This document shows, one piece after another, positions 18,101 through 25,943 of a stretch of 64,000 bases of DNA. Source of the DNA: Salirhabdus sp. Marseille-P4669 (GTDB taxonomy: Bacteria > Bacillota > Bacilli > Bacillales > Alkalibacillaceae). The notes below the pieces were generated by a model. That model searched no databases. It was not told the DNA's origin and saw only the letters and a list, made by a program, of their open reading frames with translations. The stretch lies in contig NZ_OEQK01000004.1 in NCBI RefSeq assembly GCF_900240405.1, positions 1-64,000 on the forward strand, read 5' to 3'. The position numbers were made by a program, and so were the translations under genes. Every line of letters begins with the position of its first letter. Position 1 is the stretch's first letter.

Positions 18101-19031
18101 CTCCTGATGTAACGACATGCGCTGTAACCCCAGTTTGTTCACTTTCTACAATGGACATGTCCCCAGTATCTTCTTCTATAACTGGATTAGGGGTTTCAAC
18201 AGGTTCAACAATTGGTTCAGTATTTGGTGTATGATTCGTTGTGTCAGTTGTTACAGGTATGGTTATTTTTTGTCCGACATAAATGACATCTGAAGTTAAT
18301 TTGTTTAGTTCTTTCAGTTTTTGAACCGTAGTATGAAATTGATTTGCTATTTTGGATAAGTAATCCCCAGGTACTACAATATAATCCTCATAGTTTATCG
18401 TTGGTACAATCATTTCTTCTGCCGCCACTTCTACATCCTCTTCTGTAGGGGAAGTAGCATCTGTAGTTTCCGTTTCCGTTACTAGCTTATTAGGAACAAG
18501 AATCTGTTGACCAATGCTTAAACGATCATTGGATAAATTATTTAAGGACTTTATTTCTTGAACTGTTGTATCATATTTACGAGCGATAGAATAAAGCGTA
18601 TCTCCTGAGGTGACCGTATAATAAAAGTTAGGTAAGACAATTTCCTTTCCAATTGATAAAATAGTACTATCCATATCGTTCATCGCTTTAATGTCGTCTA
18701 CCGTTGTTTTATATTCCCTTGCTAAGCTATATAAAGTATCTCCGCTTTGAATTGTGTAAGTAGATGGGTTGGTATCAATCGCTTGCGCTGAAACGTTCAA
18801 ATCGGATGAAACGTAACTTCCAACTAAAATTGATCCAATCATCACTTTTACCGTAAATTTCTTTAATTGTGGGTATTTGCTTCGAATGTAATGACGAAGC
18901 TCTTGCTTTAATGGTTTATGATTCTTGATACCTTCTCTTTCATTAGCGAATTCTGTTGTATAAGGATCTAAGTAAACAGTGATAGTAACATTATCTTGAA
19001 GTTGGTTTACTTTATCGTAAAGGATGGTCAT
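15162..19031 (-). CDS. Giant LysM / Ig-like / GH18 cell-wall or spore protein
   Basis: A 1289-residue surface protein. Residues 1-84 form an N-terminal region with a weak signal/anchor (KVMIGSILVGSYVSS). Five LysM modules follow (about 91-134, 138-180, 217-259, 305-347, 377-419), then five Ig-like repeats of about 95 residues (427-905), a sixth LysM (909-951) and a C-terminal GH18 domain (965-1289) with DGINVDIE at 1065-1072, whose Glu1072 is the catalytic acid. The arrangement resembles spore-associated LysM-GH18 N-acetylglucosaminidases (YaaH/SleL type) but is much longer. GAGGTGA precedes the ATG. A sigma-E-like -10 lies 54 nt upstream. Peptidoglycan binding and hydrolysis are inferred from domains. 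Confidence 0.88.
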   Translation of the reverse strand: MTILYDKVNQLQDNVTITVYLDPYTTEFANEREGIKNHKPLKQELRHYIRSKYPQLKKFTVKVMIGSILVGSYVSSDLNVSAQAIDTNPSTYTIQSGDTLYSLAREYKTTVDDIKAMNDMDSTILSIGKEIVLPNFYYTVTSGDTLYSIARKYDTTVQEIKSLNNLSNDRLSIGQQILVPNKLVTETETTDATSPTEEDVEVAAEEMIVPTINYEDYIVVPGDYLSKIANQFHTTVQKLKELNKLTSDVIYVGQKITIPVTTDTTNHTPNTEPIVEPVETPNPVIEEDTGDMSIVESEQTGVTAHVVTSGETLYSISRQYNVSVDELKTLNNLSSNTIYLGQQINIPITTPIKEADPASEAVVEEPTESIAYDLVDYTVVKGDTLNGIAKKFKTTTNAIKEENQLQTDTIFINQKLTIPVLPGTDYTAPDAPVMTTNSYLSIANDSTLTIQGTTEPEATLTITISDGTTNQQLTEKANQDGHYSISYDASSFQDGEIEIRVSATDTSGNKSIETIKSIMKDTAIPPTPTLAGLNTVTSLNEDQYTISGIAERQSDVHVTVRDENGNTVTQNGSTNEEGTFTFTLNLGDLTGSMYTTEVYQVSSVGNKSDVYTERVAVDTIGPSEIALDFSNSISSENAHEYRISGRTEANSNIHIIISGATNSVLADIKADENGHFTTQLDLSQLNDGNLSVSVMTEDPLGNKGVVEEKTIVKDTVAPEWLTATFENNGMIAQANADAFHINGTSSDQNATIHIEVTDGEQSVTSNALVVDGTYSIPIDVSDLKDGQLTVFLSQKDEAGNVSNVQQYYVQKDTLSEYPIVEKSQIANQNGSYLFTFTGQGEPNSIIEVVASGNTSLEEIVGRTTVDDDGSFQLTMDLTAIKNDKPFIMAKQTDEYGNESKNVITGITSYVVGSGDSLWKIATQFNTSISEIQALNNMDSSTLMIGQELKLPAIAGVNLSVMPESEVFNMGYLYFGDSATFTQSVLNTQGTMNVVSPTYFDLNTDGTLKLTSQFDRSFIANMQSNGIRVVPFLSNHWNRAIGEAALDNREQLAREIADTIMKYNLDGINVDIENVTHEYRDEYSDFVRILRELLPADKEVSVAVAANPTGQQYGWHGSYDYTDLAPNSDYLMIMAYDESYPGGPPGPIASIGFVEDSIQYALAQGVPKEKIVVGIGHYGRYWKEGSSYGGNGISNQQIQQAIDMYGGIVTFDEASQSPKATFTIDEGDPVMFVYGEQLTPGSYTVWFENEQSIKAKMDLVEKYGVKGTGNWGVEQENPAFWNTFETWVTE

Positions 19032-19084
19032 GGAATCACCTCATAGTTGAAGTCTCCCTTTATTTTGAGCATTCCATAAAAAAT

Positions 19085-19092
19085 AATGTATG
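19085..19092 (-). promoter_or_regulatory. Sigma-E-like -10 upstream of LysM-GH18 gene
   Basis: On the minus strand the octamer CATACATT matches the sigma-E -10 consensus CATACANT exactly. A -35 of only fair quality (GTATACT) lies 12 nt upstream, shorter than the usual spacing, so this is tentative. Confidence 0.35.
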
Positions 19093-19147
19093 AAAGTATG
19101 ATATAGTATACTTGCTTAATCTTAAACGTTCGGAAGGAGTAGGTTTA

Positions 19148-19984
19148 ATGAGTTTAACTAGTACGACGACATTACACAATGGTGTGAAATTACCTTGGCT
19201 AGGTCTGGGTGTTTATAAGGTTGAAAAAGGATTTGAAGTTGAACAAACGGTAAAAACTGCATTAAATCTAGGGTATCGTAGTATTGATACAGCCTCTTTT
19301 TATGAGAATGAAGAAGGGGTTGGAAAAGCACTATCTGAAAGTGGAATAAAACGAGAAGACCTGTTTATAACAACAAAAGTATGGAATAGTCAACAAGGCT
19401 ACGACAACACAATAAAAGCTTTTAACGAAAGTTTAGAAAAACTAAAGCTGGATTATGTGGATCTATATTTAGTGCATTGGCCAGTACCTGGTAAGTATAA
19501 AGATACATACCGAGCACTAGAAGATTTATATGAGCAAGGGAAGGTTCGTGCTATTGGAGTTAGTAACTTTCAAATTCACCATTTGGAAGATTTAATGAAT
19601 GATGCGAAAATAAAGCCAATGGTGAATCAAGTGGAATTTCATCCTCAATTGTTTCAAGAGGATTTACTACAATTCTGTAAACAAAACGATATTCAGTTAG
19701 AGGCGTGGGGTCCTTTGGCAAGAGGGAATTATCTGGATGATCCAGCACTAACTGAAATTGCAACGAAATATAACAAAACAACGGCACAAGTTATTTTGCG
19801 ATGGGATTACCAGCATGGAGTTGTTACAATTCCGAAGTCAACGAAGATAAAACGCCAAGAAGAAAATGCCAACATTTTTGATTTTACGCTAACCGATGAA
19901 GATATGAATCGGATTGACGCCTTAAATCAAAACAAAAGAACAGGTAAACATCCCGACGAATTTGACTATTCGCCGTATTTGTAA
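19148..19984 (+). CDS. Aldo-keto reductase (YvgN/YtbE-like)
   Basis: NADPH-dependent carbonyl reductase of the AKR5-like bacterial group; B. subtilis relatives reduce methylglyoxal and other aldehydes. From ATG 19148 it has 278 residues with the catalytic tetrad Asp47, Tyr52, Lys77 and His110 (SIDTASFY, TTKVW, VHWP) and the cofactor motif IPKSTK. GGAAGGAG lies 9 nt before this ATG; the frame continues upstream to 19112 without a ribosome site. Single gene with a terminator at 20005. Confidence 0.9.
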   Translation: MSLTSTTTLHNGVKLPWLGLGVYKVEKGFEVEQTVKTALNLGYRSIDTASFYENEEGVGKALSESGIKREDLFITTKVWNSQQGYDNTIKAFNESLEKLKLDYVDLYLVHWPVPGKYKDTYRALEDLYEQGKVRAIGVSNFQIHHLEDLMNDAKIKPMVNQVEFHPQLFQEDLLQFCKQNDIQLEAWGPLARGNYLDDPALTEIATKYNKTTAQVILRWDYQHGVVTIPKSTKIKRQEENANIFDFTLTDEDMNRIDALNQNKRTGKHPDEFDYSPYL

Positions 19985-20004
19985 ACAAAATTTAAATGAA
20001 GAGA

Positions 20005-20063
20005 AAACCAAACGTTGTAGCAAATGAACCACCATTATTTGTTAACGTTTGGTTTCTTTTTTT
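20005..20063 (+). terminator. Intrinsic terminator of the aldo-keto reductase gene
   Basis: AAACCAAACGTT (20005-20016) pairs with AACGTTTGGTTT (20044-20055) around a structured loop, then a long T-run. Confidence 0.85.
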
Positions 20064-20197
20064 CTTTATAAGAATGGGGAATGTTAGAAAATAGGTTGTT
20101 TCTGTGTGCAATTGTTAGTTAAAATCGTATTTTGCCGAAATTTCCCGGGGAATATAGTAATAGAAAGTACAATATTACCGTGAAGGATGTAGGGAAA

Positions 20198-21211
20198 ATG
20201 AAAATGCAATTAATCGAAACCCATGTCCCTGTAGAACATTTCAATACTATTGATCAATCATTAAAAAGCTTTCCGCATAGGTCCTATTGGGTTTCAAAAG
20301 CATCAGACCAAGTGAAGCTAATTCGAATGATTGTTGAAAATCAAGATGTGGAAGATGTTCTAAACTATTTAGAAAAAATAGCACATGTTTCGAATCATTT
20401 CAAAACAATTCTTGTACCAGTTCATAGTTTTATTTCTAAGGAGACCATCGAATCGAGAAAAAATACGGAAAAGGATGATAAGGGTCAATCGAGGTTATTA
20501 CGGATAAGTAGACAAGAGCTGGTAGAAAATATTGAGAAAAATAGTTACATTACAATGAATTACACATTGTTAATAATTTTATCGGCTATTGTAGCAACCG
20601 TTGGATTTATCAAGGATAGTGAAGCGGTGGTGATCGGAGCGATGGTTATTGCACCCCTAATTGGTCCAGTCATATCCATCGCATTTTCTGCTATTCTTGG
20701 CGACTATAAAAAAATAGCCAAATCAACTGGTACGTTACTTTATGGAGTGGCAATTGCGGTATTGATTTCTGTTGCTTTTAGTTATTTTTTTCAAATGGGT
20801 ACCAATACGGATCAATTTATTGCTCGAACAGAAGTAACGATTTCAGATTTTGCTTTAGCACTAGCTTCTGGTGCAGCAGGAGCGCTTTCTATTTTAAATC
20901 GACTTTCAGGTAGTCTAGTTGGTGTTATGGTTGCGGTTGCCTTGCTTCCTCCTTTAGTTTCCGTAGGTTTATCTCTTGGACAGTCATTATGGTCTGATGC
21001 ATATGGAGCAACAATGTTAGTAATCGTGAATATCACTTGCATTTTACTATCTGCCATTACTATATTTTCTTTAAGTGGAATAAGACCGATTCGGTTCAAA
21101 GAGGTACAAAAGGCACATGCCTCCAGGACATTATCGTTTGTATTTGTTGGAACTATTGTGGCTATCTTGATTATTGTTATTCTTATTGGTCAGGGAGTAA
21201 AAATGGAATGA
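20198..21211 (+). CDS. DUF389 membrane protein
   Basis: About 337 residues. An N-terminal soluble domain (1-110) precedes six or so membrane helices beginning at TLLIILSAIVATVGF, with the DUF389 core DSEAVVIGAMVIAPLIGPV and a repeat-like ALASGAAGALSILNRLSGSLVGVMVAVALLPPL. Function of the family is unknown; a transport role has been suggested. The frame extends to a TTG at 20132 without a ribosome site; AAGGATGTAGGG lies directly before ATG 20198, which I take as start (ATG 20204 is possible). No neighbour shares an operon with it. Confidence 0.85.
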   Translation: MKMQLIETHVPVEHFNTIDQSLKSFPHRSYWVSKASDQVKLIRMIVENQDVEDVLNYLEKIAHVSNHFKTILVPVHSFISKETIESRKNTEKDDKGQSRLLRISRQELVENIEKNSYITMNYTLLIILSAIVATVGFIKDSEAVVIGAMVIAPLIGPVISIAFSAILGDYKKIAKSTGTLLYGVAIAVLISVAFSYFFQMGTNTDQFIARTEVTISDFALALASGAAGALSILNRLSGSLVGVMVAVALLPPLVSVGLSLGQSLWSDAYGATMLVIVNITCILLSAITIFSLSGIRPIRFKEVQKAHASRTLSFVFVGTIVAILIIVILIGQGVKME

Positions 21212-21254
21212 TTTAGATTATTTGCCTAATTTGGAAATTTTTCTGCAATTTCTA

Positions 21255-21283
21255 TTGACGCACGAATTTTTAGAATATATAAT
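21255..21283 (+). promoter_or_regulatory. Sigma-A promoter of the bmrCD leader
   Basis: TTGACG (21255-21260), a 17-nt spacer and TATAAT (21278-21283). This is the best promoter in the window and makes a 5' leader of about 750 nt before bmrC. Confidence 0.8.
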
Positions 21284-21434
21284 AATCAAGCGTTGATAAA
21301 AGTAATTTAAAAAGTGGTTCCTATCACTTAAACGATTTATGGACACCTTCATCCGAAAAGGAGAGGTTCTGGTAGGAAAGCAAATGATCTACCGAAAACG
21401 ATGGATAACTGGAGTTTAACACTAAATAATAAAA

Positions 21435-21646
21435 GGAGGTTACGCAAAATGATTAACAAAAACAGAGTAAGAACACAAGCCGCATCACAACAAGTTCATA
21501 GTTTTATAGCCGTGACCTCCGTTCGTATTACCTTGTATTAAGATTAAGGTCTTTATTTTCAAGGGATTTGTCTTCTTATTAAGATGAGAAGGCCGAGCAA
21601 TTTTACATATGTAAAAGGGTCACGGGATAAGTTCGTGACCCTTTTT
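21435..21646 (+). promoter_or_regulatory. Ribosome-controlled attenuator of bmrCD
   Basis: Four RNA segments compete. S, the leader ribosome site plus flank (21435-21444, GGAGGTTACG), can pair over 10 bp (one G-U) with A, codons inside the leader peptide (21511-21520, CGTGACCTCC). A (21510-21517, CCGTGACC) can instead pair over 8 bp with B (21618-21625, GGTCACGG). B also forms the 5' arm of the terminator, with C at 21634-21644. S:A leaves B free for B:C and termination; a ribosome held on the start region would free A for A:B and antitermination. The pairings are read directly; the mechanism is inferred by analogy with the translated leader known for B. subtilis bmrBCD. Confidence 0.75.
21449..21541 (+). 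CDS. Leader peptide of the bmrCD operon (30 residues)
   Basis: A 30-codon frame with a strong AAAAGGAGG site 9 nt upstream: it begins M-I-N-K-N-R-V-R-T-Q and ends in I-T-L-Y. Codons GCC-GTG-ACC-TCC are the switch segment that can pair with the leader's own ribosome site or with the terminator. It corresponds in position to BmrB of B. subtilis, a translated leader used for ribosome-mediated attenuation of the same transporter genes; I cannot confirm sequence homology. It is too short for routine gene callers. Confidence 0.75.
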   Translation: MINKNRVRTQAASQQVHSFIAVTSVRITLY

Positions 21647-21647
21647 T
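21614..21647 (+). terminator. Attenuator terminator 1
   Basis: AAAGGGTCACG (21614-21624) pairs perfectly with CGTGACCCTTT (21634-21644), 9-nt loop, six T. It lies between the leader peptide and bmrC and shares its 5' arm with the antiterminator. Confidence 0.88.
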
Positions 21648-21708
21648 GCTGCCATTTTTTAGTGGAGTAGGGAGAGTTGTATTGCCTTTAGGGGCAGTGT
21701 ATCTTCCG

Positions 21709-21743
21709 AAAGCGTATACGTCATGAGCGTATACGCTTTTTTT
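21709..21743 (+). terminator. Attenuator terminator 2
   Basis: AAAGCGTATACG (21709-21720) pairs with CGTATACGCTTT (21728-21739), 7-nt loop, then seven or more T. A second complete intrinsic terminator in the bmrCD leader with no gene between it and the first. Confidence 0.85.
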
Positions 21744-21874
21744 GTTTAGGAAGTAATAATCAATCCAGTTAGAAAATCGAATGATCGATCCATCCCATAT
21801 AAAAAGGTATAAGGTCCAGGTTATTTTTTATCAAACTATTTGTACAGATGTTTTAAACAAACGAGGTGAGAAGG

Positions 21875-21982
21875 ATGAGCTTAAAATTAGAAATCTATTT
21901 TAAAAGCGAAGGAGGAAAAATGATGTTGCACATATCATTTCATTTATTTGGAAAGGGAAGAAAGAGGATAGATGGTGGATAA
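21875..21982 (+). CDS. Second small ORF before bmrC (20-35 residues)
   Basis: A 35-codon frame from ATG 21875 (GAGGTGAGAAGG directly upstream) includes an internal ATG-ATG at 21920 preceded by a very strong GAAGGAGG, so the translated form may be only 20 residues, ending in G-R-K-R-I-D-G-G. It ends 57 nt before bmrC and lies after both terminators. It may be a second leader peptide or a translational coupling frame; no homology is claimed. Confidence 0.4.
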   Translation: MSLKLEIYFKSEGGKMMLHISFHLFGKGRKRIDGG

Positions 21983-22039
21983 CGTCATTAACAATTGGTT
22001 TTTGTACGAACTAAGGGGATACAGAAGGGAGAGAGATAC

Positions 22040-23782
22040 ATGTTTTCGGTTTTTCGTAAGCTATCTTGGTTTTTTAAGGAGCAGTGGGTACGATACTCCA
22101 TTGCAATTACAGCGCTGATCATTGTAAGCTTCATTGATTTAATTCCACCGAAGTTGGTTGGAATGACGATAGATGCTATTCAATTTCAGGAGCTAACTGC
22201 AAGTCGTTTAACAGAAATTATTTTAATTTATATTGGTTTGATCTTTTTAAGCTATGCCATTATGTACATTTGGGACTATAACCTGTTTGGAGGCTCCTTA
22301 TTATTAGAGAGAAAAATGCGTTCCAAACTCATGACACACTTTTTAAAGATGAGTCCGAGGTTTTATAGCAAGCATCGTACTGGAGATTTGATGGCCCGCT
22401 CAACCAATGATTTAAAAGCCATTATGACAACAGCTGGATTTGGAATTATGACATTGGTCGATGCAACTGTATTTATGGCATTTCTTATTATGATGATGGG
22501 CTTTACGATCGATTGGAATTTAACGCTTGCAGCTTTGATTCCAATGCCGGTTATGGCGTTTATTGTCCATAAATATGGTGCTGTCATTCATAAGCGTTTT
22601 ACAGAAGCACAATCTGCGTTTAGTGAGTTAAATAACTATACATTGGAATCAGTTCGTGGAGTCCGAGTCATTCGAGCATTTGTGCAAGAACAACAAGACT
22701 TTAATCGCTTCTCTACCATGACAGAGGAAGTATTTCAAAAAAATAAGCTTGTTGCCAAAATGGATGCTTATTTTGAGCCGACAATTAAAGTCCTTGTAGG
22801 CATATCCTATACTATTGGTTTAGGATATGGAGCTTTTATGGTATTTGAAAATCGAATTACACTTGGAGATTTAGTTGCGTTTAACGTGTATTTAGGAATG
22901 TTAATTTGGCCGATGTTTGCAATAGGAGAATTAATCAACGTGATGCAGCGTGGGAACGCATCCATTGATCGGGTGGATGAAGTTTTACAGCAACAACCGG
23001 ACGTGGAAGATCCACATCATCCACTAACGACTCCTTATCCAGAGGAAATTAAATTTGAAAATGTGCAATTTACGTACCCGGAAGCTTCTGGAAAGCAATT
23101 GGATAATATCAACTTAACAATCAGAAGAGGGGAAACAATTGGAGTTGTTGGAAAAACAGGAGCAGGTAAGACTACGATATTTAAACAGCTTCTTAGAGAA
23201 TATGCCCCACCGAAGGGCAGTATCACCGTTAATCAAATACCGTTACATGCTTTTACGTTAGAGGAATCGAGAGGCTGGATAGGATATGTACCACAAGACC
23301 ATGTTCTTTTCTCGAAATCGGTGAAGGAAAATCTATTGTTTGGTTGTGGCAATAAATCAGTGGAAGAAATAAATAGAATTTTAGAATCGGCGTCATTGAA
23401 AAATGATATAGAAGCATTACCAAAAGGCTTGGATACTTTAGTAGGAGAAAGTGGTGTTACATTATCTGGTGGCCAAAAGCAGCGGGTATCTTTAGCTCGT
23501 GCCTTACTAATGAATCCGGAAATTTTAATATTAGATGACTCCTTATCAGCAGTAGATGGGAAAACAGAAGCAACTATCATTTCCCACTTAAAAAATGAGC
23601 GTCGAGGAAAAACCACTCTGATTGCTGCGCATCGTCTTTCTGCAGTAAAACATGCTGACCAAATCATCGTGCTAGAGGACGGTCAAATTGTAGAAAGAGG
23701 TACACATGAAGAACTCATGCAACAAAATGGGTGGTATAAAGAACAGTTTCTAATTCAACAAATGGAAGGGGAGGTGGAATAA
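22040..23782 (+). CDS. bmrC: Multidrug ABC exporter half, BmrC-type
   Basis: One half of a heterodimeric type IV ABC exporter (YheI in B. subtilis) that extrudes drugs using ATP. 580 residues: six membrane helices (1-310) and a nucleotide-binding domain with VGKTGAGKTT (Walker A), LSGGQKQR (signature) and Walker B ILILDDS, where Asp replaces the catalytic Glu. This degenerate site is what BmrC-like subunits carry, the intact site being in the partner. The long frame begins at TTG 21995, but AAGGGAGAGAG sits just before ATG 22040, giving MFSVFRKLSWFF. Expression is controlled by the long attenuating leader. The stop overlaps bmrD by one base. Confidence 0.9.
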   Translation: MFSVFRKLSWFFKEQWVRYSIAITALIIVSFIDLIPPKLVGMTIDAIQFQELTASRLTEIILIYIGLIFLSYAIMYIWDYNLFGGSLLLERKMRSKLMTHFLKMSPRFYSKHRTGDLMARSTNDLKAIMTTAGFGIMTLVDATVFMAFLIMMMGFTIDWNLTLAALIPMPVMAFIVHKYGAVIHKRFTEAQSAFSELNNYTLESVRGVRVIRAFVQEQQDFNRFSTMTEEVFQKNKLVAKMDAYFEPTIKVLVGISYTIGLGYGAFMVFENRITLGDLVAFNVYLGMLIWPMFAIGELINVMQRGNASIDRVDEVLQQQPDVEDPHHPLTTPYPEEIKFENVQFTYPEASGKQLDNINLTIRRGETIGVVGKTGAGKTTIFKQLLREYAPPKGSITVNQIPLHAFTLEESRGWIGYVPQDHVLFSKSVKENLLFGCGNKSVEEINRILESASLKNDIEALPKGLDTLVGESGVTLSGGQKQRVSLARALLMNPEILILDDSLSAVDGKTEATIISHLKNERRGKTTLIAAHRLSAVKHADQIIVLEDGQIVERGTHEELMQQNGWYKEQFLIQQMEGEVE

Positions 23783-25830
23783 TGAAGCCTTCAACGGAAA
23801 AACGACTCTTTCGCTACGCTCTAACAAGTAAGAAATCAATCTTAATTGGACTTATCTGTTTAATGATATCGGTAGGATTAGAATTAACAGGTCCATTTAT
23901 TGCAAAAAGTGTTATTGATAATCATATTGTCGGTATACAAACGAATTGGGCGGTGGTGAATGAAGACAATGACTCGGACACCGTTGAATTTAAAGGGGAG
24001 TATCTAAAGCGTGCAGATCGGGTAGAAGAAACGGATCTCGTTTTAGGCGAATATACCCTTTTGCAATCGGCGAAAGACTATTATTTAATTCACGAGCAAG
24101 TTCCTTTGAATAGCTCTATACAAGTTGTAAACGGTGAGGAACTTACGATTACAAATCATGATGACTTTCAACAAGTTTCAGGAGAGCAATTAAGTGTATC
24201 GGAGCTGTATACCTTTTTTAAACCAGAGATAAACCCAATTGTGTGGCTATTAGGTCTTTACTTAGGATTAATACTCATTTCCTCTGTCTTTCAATATTTG
24301 AAAACGTATTTGCTTCAGGTTTCGGCGAATAAGATTATTCAACGGATGAGAAACGATGTATTTGAGCAAGTGGAAGAGTTACCGATGAACTATTTTGTAT
24401 CAAGGCCAGCAGGGAAAATAGTGGCTCGTATAACAAATGATACGGAAGCTATTAAAGAATTGTATGTAAAAGTATTAGAGACCTTTGTAAATGGCTTTAT
24501 TTATATGACCGGAATTTTTGTTGCTCTTTATTTATTGAATGTAACTTTAGCCACTATTTGTTTAGTGCTGCTACCAATTCTATTTCTATGGATGAAGTTT
24601 TATAAAAAGTATGCAGGTAAATACAATCGAGTGATACGTTCAACAAACAGTGAAATAAATGCTTCGATAAATGAATCAATACAAGGAATGCCAATTATTC
24701 AAGCATTTCGTAGAACGAAAGAAACACAAGCAGAGTTTGAACAATTGAATACGAGACACTTCGATTATCAAAAGAAAATGATGGTCCTGTCAGCGTTAAC
24801 GTCATTTAACCTTGTAAATGTATTGCGTGGTTTTGCCTTTGTTGCGTTTATTTGGTTCTTTGGTTCCGCCTCTCTATCTGTTGATAGCATGATTACGGCT
24901 GGTATTTTATATGCTTTTGTAGACTATTTGACCCGTTTGTTTGAACCAGTTACCCAAATCGTCAATCAGTTACCACAGTTGGAACAAGCGAGAGTAGCTG
25001 GGGCAAGAGTATTTGAATTGTTAGATGAAGATGGAGAAGAAGTGGATAAAGTGAACATGAAACGAATTCAAGGAGAGGTCCGTTTTGATAAGGTAAGCTT
25101 TGCATATGAGGCAGATGACTATATATTGAAAAACGTAAGCTTCCACGTGCGTCCGGGTGAAACGGTTGCATTTGTCGGTCATACAGGTTCAGGGAAAAGC
25201 TCAATTATGAATTTGTTGTTCCGTTTTTATGACCCACAAAAAGGAAAAATTGAAGTGGATGGGTTGAATGCATTGAATCTCACAAGGCAACAGGTTCGTA
25301 AACATATTGGGATTGTTTTGCAGGATCCGTTTATTTTTACAGGAACGGTTTTATCAAATATAACGTTAAATGATCCAACTATCACTAGAGAAAAGGCGAT
25401 AGAAGCATTAAAAGCAGTTGGTGCCGATAGCTTTATTGAAAAGCTTCCAAACCAATATGATGAACCAGTTGGGGAGAATGGTAGTCAATTTTCAACTGGA
25501 CAAAGACAGCTGCTTTCTTTTGCTAGAGCCTTGGCGTTCGATCCAGCTATTTTAATACTAGACGAAGCTACTGCTAATATTGATACGGAAACAGAAGGAC
25601 TAATTCAAGATGCTATGAATGTTTTAGCGAAAGGACGTACAATGTTGGTAATTGCGCATCGACTATCTACAATTCAGCATGCGAATCAAATAATCGTTTT
25701 GGAACGTGGTAAAATAATAGAAAGAGGCACGCATCAGGAACTAATTCAACAAAATGGAAGCTATTATCAAATGTATAAAATGCAGCAAGGAGCGATGAAG
25801 GAAAAGCCATTAATTGCAAATAATGGCTAA
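23782..25830 (+). CDS. bmrD: Multidrug ABC exporter half, BmrD-type
   Basis: Partner of BmrC (YheH in B. subtilis). 682 residues, long because about 100 extra extracellular residues (about 42-142) lie between the first two membrane helices, a feature of BmrD. The nucleotide-binding domain has VGHTGSGKSS, STGQRQLLSF as a variant signature and an intact Walker B ILILDEATANIDTETE with catalytic Glu. Start ATG overlaps the bmrC stop (TAATG) with GGGGAGG upstream, so the two are translationally coupled. The extracellular insert probably caps the drug exit path. Confidence 0.9.
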   Translation: MKPSTEKRLFRYALTSKKSILIGLICLMISVGLELTGPFIAKSVIDNHIVGIQTNWAVVNEDNDSDTVEFKGEYLKRADRVEETDLVLGEYTLLQSAKDYYLIHEQVPLNSSIQVVNGEELTITNHDDFQQVSGEQLSVSELYTFFKPEINPIVWLLGLYLGLILISSVFQYLKTYLLQVSANKIIQRMRNDVFEQVEELPMNYFVSRPAGKIVARITNDTEAIKELYVKVLETFVNGFIYMTGIFVALYLLNVTLATICLVLLPILFLWMKFYKKYAGKYNRVIRSTNSEINASINESIQGMPIIQAFRRTKETQAEFEQLNTRHFDYQKKMMVLSALTSFNLVNVLRGFAFVAFIWFFGSASLSVDSMITAGILYAFVDYLTRLFEPVTQIVNQLPQLEQARVAGARVFELLDEDGEEVDKVNMKRIQGEVRFDKVSFAYEADDYILKNVSFHVRPGETVAFVGHTGSGKSSIMNLLFRFYDPQKGKIEVDGLNALNLTRQQVRKHIGIVLQDPFIFTGTVLSNITLNDPTITREKAIEALKAVGADSFIEKLPNQYDEPVGENGSQFSTGQRQLLSFARALAFDPAILILDEATANIDTETEGLIQDAMNVLAKGRTMLVIAHRLSTIQHANQIIVLERGKIIERGTHQELIQQNGSYYQMYKMQQGAMKEKPLIANNG

Positions 25831-25943
25831 TATGGTTCTGCAACCACAATTTTAACAACATAACAATTGTATTACATTATCGTTACGATTATTGTCGTAG
25901 TAGATTTCTCCGTTTAAAATGTACAAAAGGAGTGCTGCTCTTT

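Noticed and set aside
21339-21419. 26-codon ORF in the bmrCD leader before the 30-residue peptide
   Set aside because: No ribosome site before its ATG; the frame downstream has a far stronger one.
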